Made by a program: the position numbers and the translations under genes. From the NCBI GenBank assembly GCA_016709865.1, contig JADJLX010000005.1, positions 372,001 to 436,000 of the forward strand: a DNA stretch of 64,000 nucleotides, given 5' to 3'. The DNA comes from Bacteroidales bacterium. GTDB taxonomy: Bacteria > Bacteroidota > Bacteroidia > Bacteroidales > VadinHA17. Below the pieces are notes generated by a model. That model did not search any database. It was not told the DNA's origin and worked only from the letters and a program-made list of their open reading frames with translations. Positions 36,399 to 44,817 of the stretch are shown here, one piece after another. Positions within the stretch are counted from its first letter, which is position 1. Each line of letters begins with the position of its first letter.

Positions 36399-37409
36399 TT
36401 ATTCTCCCGGAAATTCTATTCCGGTGAAATACAGGTCAAATCCGCCTTTTCCACCTGGTCTGGACGATGAGAACATCAAAAAATAATTCGAAAAATCTGG
36501 ATGATAACCGATTACCGGCCTGTATTCGTCTGATGAAGTATTTATGCCCGGACCAAGATTAATCGGAGCTCCCCATTTTCCCTTTTTGAAAAGAGAGTAG
36601 TACAAATCATATCCGCCAAGTCCGCCTGGTTTGTCTGATGCAAAAACCATTACTTTTCTGAAAATCATCGGACACTTATCGTTGCCTGTGCTGCTGACAC
36701 TGTCTACTACTGTTGAACTGGCAAACTCTTTGTTAAACCATGTTGATATTTCCATCTCTGCAGGCCTGCTGTGGAGAAATATATCGAAGTTACCGTTTCT
36801 GTCTGAAGTAAAGTATGCAGAATCCTGATTACTGTCGAGACTAAAATATGCATCATCGGAAGCAGTATTAAAGATTTTTACAGGAGTGGGGCCTTCCACA
36901 TCAGGAAGTATTGTTCCGTATAAGGGGCGGTTCCTCACATAATACAAGTCAAGATTGCCCTGTGTATTAACTGAAGAAAGGACCATGTATTCAAATCCGT
37001 CAATTGAACTGAAGAATCTGAAAGGTCCGAAATCGTTACCCGCTGTCTGGGCTTTGTTAATGAGCCTGTCGAGGAACGAATTGTTAAGCATACTGGCTTC
37101 CATTTCAAATGTACCGTTGGTCTGATCAAAAGTAAATGCCAGTCCTCCCTGTTCAAGGTCAAACTGCCCGCCTGAGCTCCTCCTGTTGCTTGAGAATATT
37201 ATTGGTGAACTGCCTGAGAGTTGATACAAGCCAACATTATAATCATCGTAGGCTGTATTTAATTCCTTCAGATTCATTACTGTATCAGGAAATGTGCCTG
37301 TAGGAAATTTTACAGGATCCTCGGCTTTCTTGCAACCGCTCGAAATGCCTAGAAATATTAATATGCTGATTACAAGAGCTATATGTAAATTGAAATTCAT
37401 TTTTTTCAT
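36399..37409 (-). CDS. PD40 beta-propeller lipoprotein
   Basis: A 336-residue predicted lipoprotein: N-terminal hydrophobic stretch then the lipobox-like ISSGC (about residues 22-26). The mature part contains several PD40/WD40-like propeller blades with the signature SSNRRSSGG, FTSDRNGNFDIFLH, FASDKPGGLGGYDLYYS and FSSSRPGGKGGFDLYF. Proteins of this kind in Bacteroidetes often carry an OmpA domain and associate with the peptidoglycan or gliding/secretion machinery. Here only the propeller is present. An ATG three codons downstream (MNFN) is an alternative start. A -7 box lies about 26 bases upstream. The function is not known. Confidence 0.8.
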   Translation of the reverse strand: MKKMNFNLHIALVISILIFLGISSGCKKAEDPVKFPTGTFPDTVMNLKELNTAYDDYNVGLYQLSGSSPIIFSSNRRSSGGQFDLEQGGLAFTFDQTNGTFEMEASMLNNSFLDRLINKAQTAGNDFGPFRFFSSIDGFEYMVLSSVNTQGNLDLYYVRNRPLYGTILPDVEGPTPVKIFNTASDDAYFSLDSNQDSAYFTSDRNGNFDIFLHSRPAEMEISTWFNKEFASSTVVDSVSSTGNDKCPMIFRKVMVFASDKPGGLGGYDLYYSLFKKGKWGAPINLGPGINTSSDEYRPVIGYHPDFSNYFLMFSSSRPGGKGGFDLYFTGIEFPGE

Positions 37410-37434
37410 ATCCTGATAAGAATTATGATCTATA

Positions 37435-37442
37435 CAAATATA
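37435..37442 (-). promoter_or_regulatory. -7 box of the PD40 lipoprotein gene
   Basis: TATATTTG on the minus strand fits the Bacteroidetes -7 consensus and lies 26 bases before the gene start. No -33 match is seen, and the hairpin at 37459-37476 occupies that position. Confidence 0.4.
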
Positions 37443-37458
37443 TTAATATAAAATGAAA

Positions 37459-37476
37459 AACCGGGAGATTCCCGGT
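37459..37476 (-). terminator. GC-rich hairpin with minus-strand T tract
   Basis: Stem ACCGGGA with TTCCCGGT and a two-base loop, followed on the minus strand by TTTTTCATTTT. There is no minus-strand gene to its right that it would terminate, so it may act as a leader attenuator or be a remnant. Confidence 0.4.
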
Positions 37477-37708
37477 TCTTCGAAGGTAGAATTTAGGTTA
37501 ATTCTAGGGTAAATAGGGTATATTTTAATAATAGTTTTATCGTTACAGTAAATAGATGAGTTTTTTGCAGATGTGGTTGCGTTTGATGTATAAAAAAAAG
37601 TCAATAAGATATCAACATATTGTATTGTGTTGTAAAACAGGTGTTTATAAAAATATTAAAATGTTAATAATTGCTCTGGTATGTAAACCCCCTTAAAAAA
37701 ATTAGTGT

Positions 37709-37716
37709 TAATTTTG
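37709..37716 (+). promoter_or_regulatory. -7 box of the TPR gene
   Basis: TAATTTTG fits TAnnTTTG and lies 20 bases before the chosen ATG at 37736. No clear -33 element. Confidence 0.4.
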
Positions 37717-37735
37717 TAGCCATATTTTGTGTGCT

Positions 37736-39151
37736 ATGGAAGATGATAAGTATGGGTTTTCCTACGAGGATGAGGTAAAGCATGCCGTGCAGAAATTTGA
37801 GAGAATGAAGAAAAATAATGAAAGTTATTTTTTTGATGTTATTGAATTTGAGACTATTATTGATTATTATATTGAAAGCAATAATGCTTTGAAAGCATTT
37901 GAAGCCGCTACTCTGGCTTCCGAACAGCATCCCAACTCCGTATCATTACAATTAAGAAAGGCGCGTGTTTTACTTGATAAAGGCAGGGCTGTTGAAGCTC
38001 TAAGATTGTTGAAAAGACTTGAGAACATTGAACCTGGCAATCACGAGATTTATATTGCAAAGGGAACAGCTTTTGGCATGCTTGGCGACATAAATGGTGC
38101 CAAGAAAATGTTCGATTTCTCACTTACTCTTGACACAGATGACGTAGAGAACATACTTTTTGCCATCACCTCTGTGCTTCAGAATCTGAATTATTACGAA
38201 CATCTTATACCATACATGCTTCGGCTGGTTGAGATGGAACCGGAATTCAAAGCTCATCTCTACGATCTTGCTTACGCATACGAGAAGATCGAGGATTTCG
38301 AGAACAGTATCATCTACTATCTCAAATATCTTGAAGAGGAACCATTTTCAGATAGTGCCTGGTATAATCTTGGCATAATTTATAACAAGATGGAGATGTT
38401 CGAGAAAGCCATGGAGGCTTATGATTATGCTCTTGCCATTAATTCGCAGAATACTTTTGCCCTTTTCAATAAAGGAAACATTCTCAGTAATACCGACAGA
38501 TTTGCCGAGGCAATACCTGTGTACCACGAATACCTTGAAAACGAACCTGAAAGTTTCGAGGCAATGACTTATCTGGCAGAGTGTTATGAAAAGACTGGTG
38601 AGGTTACAATGGCCAGAAAATATTATCAGGAAGCGATAGAACTTGCTCCTGAATTTGCTGATCCATGGTTTGGACTCGGAATAGTAGCTCTCAACACGGG
38701 AAACACTGATGACAGCCTTATATTTTTCAGAAAAGCAGTACGTCTTGATGATGAAAATCCTGAGATCTGGTACCTGCTTGGAAAAGCTCATTATGCAAAA
38801 GGAGAAAAGAAGGCAGCCCTCAGATGTTTCAGAGAGGCTTTAAAGCTGGATGCCTATTACGATGAGGTCTGGGCCGATCTTGGAAAAATAATTCTGAAGG
38901 ATGGTCTTGGTGAAAAAGCGTTGCCATATCTTGAACATGCATATAAGGTTACAGGCGATTTGCCAGGTATTAATTATCTGCTTGCTGCATTTTACCTTAA
39001 TACCGGCAATGGCGAAAAAGCATATAAACACCTTTCAATAGCTATTGATCTTGATAAGGATTTATTCTCAGATTTTGAAGAAATTTTTCCGTCAGAACTT
39101 TATACAAAAAAAATTAAAAAGCTCCTGGAGGGCCTTTCAATTCTTCCTTAG
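37736..39151 (+). CDS. tetratricopeptide repeat protein
   Basis: A 471-residue protein made almost wholly of tandem TPR units. The 34-residue pattern with WYNLGIIYNKMEMFEKAMEAYDYALAI-like helices recurs about nine or ten times from residue 45 on. No signal peptide or membrane helix is seen, so it is probably cytosolic and acts as a protein-binding scaffold. I chose the ATG at 37736 (MEDDKYGF); an in-frame TTG nine bases upstream only adds three residues. It is 21 bases before the ComA-like gene and may be co-transcribed with it and aroE. The binding partner is unknown. Confidence 0.88.
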   Translation: MEDDKYGFSYEDEVKHAVQKFERMKKNNESYFFDVIEFETIIDYYIESNNALKAFEAATLASEQHPNSVSLQLRKARVLLDKGRAVEALRLLKRLENIEPGNHEIYIAKGTAFGMLGDINGAKKMFDFSLTLDTDDVENILFAITSVLQNLNYYEHLIPYMLRLVEMEPEFKAHLYDLAYAYEKIEDFENSIIYYLKYLEEEPFSDSAWYNLGIIYNKMEMFEKAMEAYDYALAINSQNTFALFNKGNILSNTDRFAEAIPVYHEYLENEPESFEAMTYLAECYEKTGEVTMARKYYQEAIELAPEFADPWFGLGIVALNTGNTDDSLIFFRKAVRLDDENPEIWYLLGKAHYAKGEKKAALRCFREALKLDAYYDEVWADLGKIILKDGLGEKALPYLEHAYKVTGDLPGINYLLAAFYLNTGNGEKAYKHLSIAIDLDKDLFSDFEEIFPSELYTKKIKKLLEGLSILP

Positions 39152-39172
39152 TACTATTAATTCTTATACAAT

Positions 39173-39946
39173 ATGAAAATTATTCTTCCTTTTATACCTG
39201 AAAGACCCTCGAAGCCAAGAAATTCAGGTATCACGATGGTAATGGACAAAGGCCTCAGTGTCAGGGAAGCAGAAGACTTTATGTATGTGGGAAGCGAATA
39301 TACCGATATGGTCAAACTTGGTTTTGGTACATCCCTGGTTACACCTGGTTTTGAGAAGAAAATTCAGATTTATAAGAAGGCCGGAGCTGTTCCTTACTTC
39401 GGAGGCACTCTCTTTGAAGCTTTTATTGTCAGGAACATGTTCAAAGAGTTCGTTGATTTTATCGATAAGAATGAAATAGACCTGGTTGAAGTCTCTGACG
39501 GATCTTACGACATAGATCATAATCAGAAACTTGAGTATATAAGTAAACTGGCTAAGAGAGGTACTGTGATCTCTGAAGTAGGTTCAAAAAAGAAAGATGT
39601 AATATATTCACCTGAGCAGTGGGTGGCAATGATGAAATCTGAACTTAATGCAGGGTCAGTTAAAGTGATTGCTGAAGCGAGGGAATCAGGAACAACAGGA
39701 ATCTATAATGAAGACGGCTCAATTAACAATGAGATAATCAGTGGCATATCAGAACATGTAAAACTTGAAAATGTTATCTGGGAGGCTCCTCTGAAATCGC
39801 AACAGGCATGGTTCATTAAACATTTTGGGGCAAACGTTAATCTGGGCAATATTGCACCAAACGAAATCATCCCTCTTGAGACCCTTCGTCTTGGTCTGCG
39901 CGGTGATACTTTCTTTCAGTTCCTTCCGGAAAAACTAAAGCAATAA
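39173..39946 (+). CDS. phosphosulfolactate synthase-like protein (ComA family)
   Basis: A 257-residue TIM-barrel protein of the ComA family, whose founding members add sulfite to phosphoenolpyruvate to form phosphosulfolactate in coenzyme M synthesis. Family features are PERPSKPRNSGITMV, MDKGLS, VKLGFGTS, PYFGGTLFE, EVSDGS and VIAEARESG, and length is typical. Bacteroidetes do not make coenzyme M as far as is known, so the product may instead feed sulfonate or sulfonolipid metabolism, which is an inference. It lies seven bases before aroE, and both could be in one operon with the TPR gene. Confidence 0.85.
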   Translation: MKIILPFIPERPSKPRNSGITMVMDKGLSVREAEDFMYVGSEYTDMVKLGFGTSLVTPGFEKKIQIYKKAGAVPYFGGTLFEAFIVRNMFKEFVDFIDKNEIDLVEVSDGSYDIDHNQKLEYISKLAKRGTVISEVGSKKKDVIYSPEQWVAMMKSELNAGSVKVIAEARESGTTGIYNEDGSINNEIISGISEHVKLENVIWEAPLKSQQAWFIKHFGANVNLGNIAPNEIIPLETLRLGLRGDTFFQFLPEKLKQ

Positions 39947-39952
39947 CCAGCA

Positions 39953-40705
39953 ATGAGGAAATTCGGACTCATTGGGTATCCATTGGGACATTCGTTTTCC
40001 AGGAAATATTTTACTGATAAGTTTCATAATGAGCATATTACTGATTGCTTATATGAAAATTTTCCATTGACCGACATCAGTCTGATAAAGGAGCTTCTTA
40101 TGAATGAACCTGATCTGGCAGGTTTTAATGTCACAATCCCTTACAAAACTGAAATAATAAAATATCTCACCAATATCTCGCCTGAGGCCAATGAAATAGG
40201 GGCTGTTAACGTTGTAAAAATAAGCAGGAGCGGGGAAAAGACGGAGCTTTCAGGATTCAACAGTGATATTACAGGTATAAGGGTTTCATTGAGTTCATAC
40301 TTAAATAAGGATCTTAAAAATGCACTGGTATTTGGAACTGGAGGCAGCTCAAAGGCTGTCTGTTTCGTACTAAGAAAGATGGGGATAAAGGTGATCACTG
40401 TTTCACGCACCAGGAGCACAGACTCAGTCTCATATTCCGATATCGATTCTGCTTTAATTAGGAAATCCGGATTAATTGTGAATACCACTCCTCTTGGAAT
40501 GTATCCCAATGTTGAAACATTCCCTGAGATTGATTATAGGTTGTTGGGAAAGGACCATATTTTGTTTGATCTTGTTTATAATCCGGAAATAACAGCATTT
40601 CTCAGAAAGGGATCAGAGAGGGGATGTTCTGTTATCAGTGGTTTGAAGATGCTTCAGTCGCAGGCAGAAAAATCGTGGGAGATTTGGAATGACACTAACC
40701 TTTAG
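39953..40705 (+). CDS. aroE: shikimate dehydrogenase
   Basis: A 250-residue NADP-dependent enzyme that reduces 3-dehydroshikimate to shikimate in aromatic amino-acid synthesis. It has the substrate motif GYPLGHSFS, the catalytic lysine in NVTIPYKTEI, GAVNVV, the dinucleotide loop GTGGSSKAV, and NTTPLGMYPN. The C-terminal region includes GLKMLQSQAEKSWEIW. It is slightly shorter than E. coli AroE (272), as is usual for Bacteroidetes. It is convergent with the Cache-PAS kinase gene, with 11 bases between. Confidence 0.95.
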   Translation: MRKFGLIGYPLGHSFSRKYFTDKFHNEHITDCLYENFPLTDISLIKELLMNEPDLAGFNVTIPYKTEIIKYLTNISPEANEIGAVNVVKISRSGEKTELSGFNSDITGIRVSLSSYLNKDLKNALVFGTGGSSKAVCFVLRKMGIKVITVSRTRSTDSVSYSDIDSALIRKSGLIVNTTPLGMYPNVETFPEIDYRLLGKDHILFDLVYNPEITAFLRKGSERGCSVISGLKMLQSQAEKSWEIWNDTNL

Positions 40706-40716
40706 TACTTCAATTA

Positions 40717-42819
40717 TTATGTGTTTTTATTAATTTTAGGAAGTGTAAAGAAAAATTCAGATCCGGCTCCCTTCTCAGATACAATCCAGATTTTTCCTCC
40801 CATTTTTTCAATAAGTTTTTTGGAAATAGACAATCCTATACCCATACCTCCGAATTTTCTGGAATGTGTATCATCAAGCTGTCTGAAGGTATTGAAAATA
40901 ACTTCATGATCCTTCTTATCTATACCAATACCAGTATCTCTGACATAGAATTGTAGCATATTTTCCTGCTGATTTTCGGGCTTTGAAAACCCAAATTCGA
41001 TATATCCCTGGTCAGTGAATTTCAGCGCATTTCGAAGAAGATTTATCAACACCTGTTTTACTTTACGGCCATCAGTAATAATATATTTGTAATCAGGCAT
41101 ATAAGTGAGGTTCAGATTCAGGTTTATTCCAGTTTTTTCTTCTTTCAGGATTTCACCGTGAATGATGTCTTTCACTTCATTCATGATAGCAACTATATCA
41201 GTCTTTTCATTATGGATTTTGATCTGACCAGTCTCAATTATTGCAGTATCGAAAATATCTTCAACCAGGCTTAGCAGGTGCTGACCACTCCTGTAGATGA
41301 TATTTGAATTGGTAACAGTCTCTTCATCAGTACTTGTTTCGGCTATAAGATTTGAAAAGCCCATAATTGCGTTCAGAGGTGTCCTTAATTCATGTGAGAT
41401 ATTTGCAAGAAAGGCAGATTTAAGCCTATCGCTTTCTTCTGCTTTTTCTTTTGCAGCAATTAGTTCAGTCTGTGCCTTTTTTTTATCTGTTATATCATTT
41501 GAAACAGTAAGAATACCAGGTTGTCCGTCGGGGAGCAAAATCATAGTCTCGTAAATGGAGACTACACATGTTGTGCCATCTTTCCTGAAATTGCTGACTT
41601 CATGTTTAAGTGTCTTACCCGAGAGGATATTCTGGATATTTTGTTCAATTTCACCATTATTCTCAGGTGCTGCAAAAAGTCTGATATTGTTGCCTATGAC
41701 CTCTTCCCTTGAGTAGCCAAGTGTCTCGCAAAAGGCAGAATTAACTTCGATTATGGTTCCATTCTTATCAATAAGGATTATTCCGGCAGGAGACAATTCA
41801 AAAATGACTCTGAACCTTTTTTCACTTTCACTGATAACTTTCTCCAGTGCTTTTCTTTTTTTCTCTTCCATTAGCACTGCACTTGCTTTGAATGAAAGGT
41901 AGAAGAAAGTAAGAATAACGACTGCTATAATTAATGAGATAATGTACAATCTGTTTCTAAAAGATTTTAATGTTCTATAAATCTCTTTCTCTGGAGTAGA
42001 TATTAAAATAGTCCAGAATGTATTGCCCAGTGAAACTCTGTAAAAAGCTATAAGGGTGCTAACTTCCTTATTATCCCTGTCAGAATAGGATTTTATACTG
42101 CATACCGCAGTTCCTTCTGATTCGTTTTTTGTTCTTTTTATTAAATAAGTTAAGTCCTGAGAATCTTCAAATAGTTCAGACGCCATTTTGCCTGTTACCT
42201 CTTCATCCGGATGATAAAGAGTAACTTCTTTTTCACTGATAAGCCAGCCAAAACCTGTATCTTTTGTTTTTATATTCTCAATATAACGTCTGCCAAGTTT
42301 TTCCAGAGGAATAAGTATTGCAATGCTTCCTTTATATATACTGTCTTTGATTATTGGTATGTGATAAGCAATAGCCTCAAATCCCTGTACAGCTGTGAAT
42401 ACATCACTCACAGTAGGCTTTTGTGTATGCATAATCTCCTTTATATGCGACTGACCCGAAATATCCTGATTTAAGGCTGAGTTATTATATGGGAAGGTAT
42501 ACCTGAGTATCCCTTTTGAATCGACAATAGTAATTGCTTCTATTTGATCGGAATGGCTTAAATAAAATGCCTCAAGCAGTCTTCTTCCCTGATCGTTTAA
42601 ATCAGCAATATAATTCAGATCAGATAAAAACAGAAGCTCACGCTGATAGTAAATAAAGAAGCCTTCAATACCTCTTGATGCCTGTTTTGCGAGTGCAAAT
42701 TGCTCAGCATTAAATTCCTTCAGGCTGCTTTGTTTTACATCTCTATAGGCTGAATAGAAGAGACTGGCAAAGAATACACATAACAGAGGTATAAGCAGAA
42801 TCTTTACTAATGGTCTCAT
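40717..42819 (-). CDS. membrane sensor histidine kinase (Cache-PAS-HisKA-HATPase)
   Basis: A 700-residue membrane kinase. TM1 is at about residues 5-24. An extracytoplasmic Cache-like sensor follows (about 35-285, with YHIPIIKDSIYKGSIAILIPL and YHPDEEVTGK). TM2 is at about 290-312. A PAS domain (about 335-450; ELSPAGIILIDKNGTIIEVN) leads to the HisKA helix with H in NISHELRTPLN (about 477). The ATPase domain has N box NLLRNALKFT, G1 DTGIGID and G2 GMGIGLSIS. There is no attached receiver, and no response-regulator gene is adjacent, so its partner lies elsewhere. The ligand is unknown. Confidence 0.92.
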   Translation of the reverse strand: MRPLVKILLIPLLCVFFASLFYSAYRDVKQSSLKEFNAEQFALAKQASRGIEGFFIYYQRELLFLSDLNYIADLNDQGRRLLEAFYLSHSDQIEAITIVDSKGILRYTFPYNNSALNQDISGQSHIKEIMHTQKPTVSDVFTAVQGFEAIAYHIPIIKDSIYKGSIAILIPLEKLGRRYIENIKTKDTGFGWLISEKEVTLYHPDEEVTGKMASELFEDSQDLTYLIKRTKNESEGTAVCSIKSYSDRDNKEVSTLIAFYRVSLGNTFWTILISTPEKEIYRTLKSFRNRLYIISLIIAVVILTFFYLSFKASAVLMEEKKRKALEKVISESEKRFRVIFELSPAGIILIDKNGTIIEVNSAFCETLGYSREEVIGNNIRLFAAPENNGEIEQNIQNILSGKTLKHEVSNFRKDGTTCVVSIYETMILLPDGQPGILTVSNDITDKKKAQTELIAAKEKAEESDRLKSAFLANISHELRTPLNAIMGFSNLIAETSTDEETVTNSNIIYRSGQHLLSLVEDIFDTAIIETGQIKIHNEKTDIVAIMNEVKDIIHGEILKEEKTGINLNLNLTYMPDYKYIITDGRKVKQVLINLLRNALKFTDQGYIEFGFSKPENQQENMLQFYVRDTGIGIDKKDHEVIFNTFRQLDDTHSRKFGGMGIGLSISKKLIEKMGGKIWIVSEKGAGSEFFFTLPKINKNT

Positions 42820-42966
42820 TTTTAATACATTGATAAAAGATATTCTTTAGTATCAATAATCAAATATCGCAATTTTAAACGATCTTATTAAAAACTACTG
42901 CTAAAAAGAATTCTGCTGATCTTTTCTTAAAGACCTGAAATCATAGAAAAAAGATGGTGGATTAAA

Positions 42967-43320
42967 TTAGCCGTCAATAGTTCTTCTGGCACCTTTTCTT
43001 CTGGTCCAGTATCTAGGATCACAGTTAACACACTCCTGTTTCCAGTATCCGGGAGTCACATATGTACCTTCTTTTGTTTTGAGCTGTTTCTCATAAATTG
43101 CAAATACCGGATTAAACAACAAGTCAGTAACTCCGATGGTATATTTTTTTTCTGCGTCAGGATTTTCTGTTGCCTCCTGCATATCTTTTACTTCCAGATT
43201 ATTAAATGACAGGAGGTCGCTCAGAAACGCAACCCTCTCAAGTGTTGCCCCCGATTCAACAATGGTGCATCTTACACCATCAATCTCGGCTATTATATGT
43301 TTTGCATTATTTATTGCCAT
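42967..43320 (-). CDS. unrecognised 117-residue protein with CxxC motif
   Basis: A 117-residue soluble protein I do not recognise. It has an IIAEIDGVRCTIVESGA start, a charged middle (ENPDAEKKYTIGV), and a C-terminal segment ECVNCDPRYWTRRKG, whose CxxC could bind metal or form a disulfide. It is rich in strands and ends with a basic tail. It is 47 bases downstream of nuoN and in the same direction. The gap is filled by a repeat, so operon membership is uncertain. The composition resembles its neighbours, and the coding signal is good because the frame has a clean stop and start of reasonable spacing. Confidence 0.6.
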   Translation of the reverse strand: MAINNAKHIIAEIDGVRCTIVESGATLERVAFLSDLLSFNNLEVKDMQEATENPDAEKKYTIGVTDLLFNPVFAIYEKQLKTKEGTYVTPGYWKQECVNCDPRYWTRRKGARRTIDG

Positions 43321-43340
43321 AATTTTAAAATTTTTAGTCA

Positions 43341-43367
43341 GTCATTGCGAGCGCAGTGAAGCAATCC
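43341..43367. repeat. intergenic GTCATTGCGAG ... GAAGCAATCC repeat
   Basis: The 27-base word GTCATTGCGAG followed by CGCAGTGAAGCAATCC lies directly after the nuoN stop. Its ends ATTGC and GCAAT are complementary. I recognise the same word family from many unrelated bacterial genomes, though I cannot search for copies. Confidence 0.6.
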
Positions 43368-44789
43368 TTATACCCCAAAACTCAAATTTCTGATCATTTC
43401 AAACAAAATACTTGCAAAGCCTGTAATAACCATACCGGCCACACATATTCCAAGTGCAAACCTGGTGGGGAAGTCAGTTCTGAATTTTTCAATCGGACTA
43501 TCACTCTTATTAATAAACATTGCCTTAACCACCAGAAGATAATAGTATAATGATATAATAGTATTAAGTACAGCAATCAATACCAGCAGGTAATACCCTT
43601 TTTCAGCTGCAGCGGTGAACAGGAAGAACTTACCAAAAAATCCTGCAACAGGAGGTATCCCTGCAAGTGAAAACAATGCAAGCGTCATTATAAGGCTTAA
43701 ACCGGGATTAGTCTTATACAGACCATTGTATTCATCGATATTCTCTTTTCCTGTTTGATTTGAGATTGCAATTGCAACTCCAAAAGCTCCAAGATTGGAA
43801 AATATATATACCAGTACATAATATATCACTGATGCCATTCCAAGTTGATTTCCGCCAATAAAACCCAGAAGTATATAACCAGCCTGTGAAATACTTGAAA
43901 ATGCAAGGAATCTCTTTATATTTTGCTGACGTATGGCAAAAAGGTTACCAATTGTCATTGTAAGTATTGCCGTTACATATATTGTCTTTTGCCATGTTAG
44001 CATGATAACAGGAAATACAGTATATAAAAGGATCATAAGTATGAAGACTGCAGCACCCTTGGAAATAACAGAAAGGTATGAAGTAATATTAATTGGCGAC
44101 CCTTCATATACATCGGCTGTCCATAGATGAAATGGCACGATGGAGATTTTAAAAGCCATCCCTGCAAAGAAGAAGATGAATCCCAGAATCTGGAGATTTG
44201 CGTTTACAAAAAGTGCAGCAACCTCTGAAAAATAGAAAGTCCCGGTTGTACCGTAAATCATTGATAATCCGTATAACAGGATCCCTGATGACAAAGCTGA
44301 TGAAAGGATCAGCTTTATACCCGCTTCTGCTGATTTGTTTTTGTAACGGTCGAAAGCCGCAAGAGCAGCAATTGGAATTGTTGCAAGTTCAATACCGATA
44401 TAGAACATTAGGAAATGACCTGAGGAGATCATAAAATTCATCCCTATAAGAGTCGAAATCAACAGGATATAGTACTCGCTGATTTTTTCAGAGTTCTCCT
44501 GTTTATTCAGCCATGTAACAGATTGTACAAATACCAGGAATGCACCGATGTTGAGGATATTCTTCATCAGCAGGGTTGTGCCTGAAGAAATATACATTCC
44601 TCCGAAAAGGCTGCCCGTTGGTGAAGGTATAAAACCGGCAAGCGTAATGATGCCGAAAATGATAATGGAGAAGAGACTGATGCCTTTCTTCTTATCAGGA
44701 TTACCGAAGATCTCTGCAATCAGTACCAGAAGAGCGGCAACTATCAGCAGCAGTTCATGGCGCATTACTAAAAAGGTTCCTAAGCTCAT
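43368..44789 (-). CDS. nuoN: NADH-quinone oxidoreductase subunit N
   Basis: A 473-residue antiporter-like membrane subunit of Complex I with about 14 hydrophobic helices. It shows the family pattern around KISIVPFHLWTADVYEGSP, in which the H and the following D lie in a proton-channel helix. Length is close to E. coli NuoN (485). Last structural nuo gene of the operon, 28 bases after nuoM. The following gap holds a word repeat and then the unrecognised 117-residue gene. Confidence 0.96.
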   Translation of the reverse strand: MSLGTFLVMRHELLLIVAALLVLIAEIFGNPDKKKGISLFSIIIFGIITLAGFIPSPTGSLFGGMYISSGTTLLMKNILNIGAFLVFVQSVTWLNKQENSEKISEYYILLISTLIGMNFMISSGHFLMFYIGIELATIPIAALAAFDRYKNKSAEAGIKLILSSALSSGILLYGLSMIYGTTGTFYFSEVAALFVNANLQILGFIFFFAGMAFKISIVPFHLWTADVYEGSPINITSYLSVISKGAAVFILMILLYTVFPVIMLTWQKTIYVTAILTMTIGNLFAIRQQNIKRFLAFSSISQAGYILLGFIGGNQLGMASVIYYVLVYIFSNLGAFGVAIAISNQTGKENIDEYNGLYKTNPGLSLIMTLALFSLAGIPPVAGFFGKFFLFTAAAEKGYYLLVLIAVLNTIISLYYYLLVVKAMFINKSDSPIEKFRTDFPTRFALGICVAGMVITGFASILFEMIRNLSFGV

Positions 44790-44817
44790 ATTCTTGTATT
44801 ATTCAAAATTCTTAAAG

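Larger units (their letters stand above)
37410..37735. other. divergent intergenic region between PD40 lipoprotein and TPR genes
   Basis: A 326-base AT-rich gap with no coding potential that I can support. It holds divergent -7 boxes, TATATTTG on the minus strand (complement of 37435-37442) and TAATTTTG on the plus strand (37709-37716). A GC-rich hairpin, ACCGGGA-GA-TTCCCGGT (37459-37476), is followed on the minus strand by TTTTTCATTTT. That makes it terminator-like on the minus strand, although it sits upstream of the lipoprotein promoter. Confidence 0.5.
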
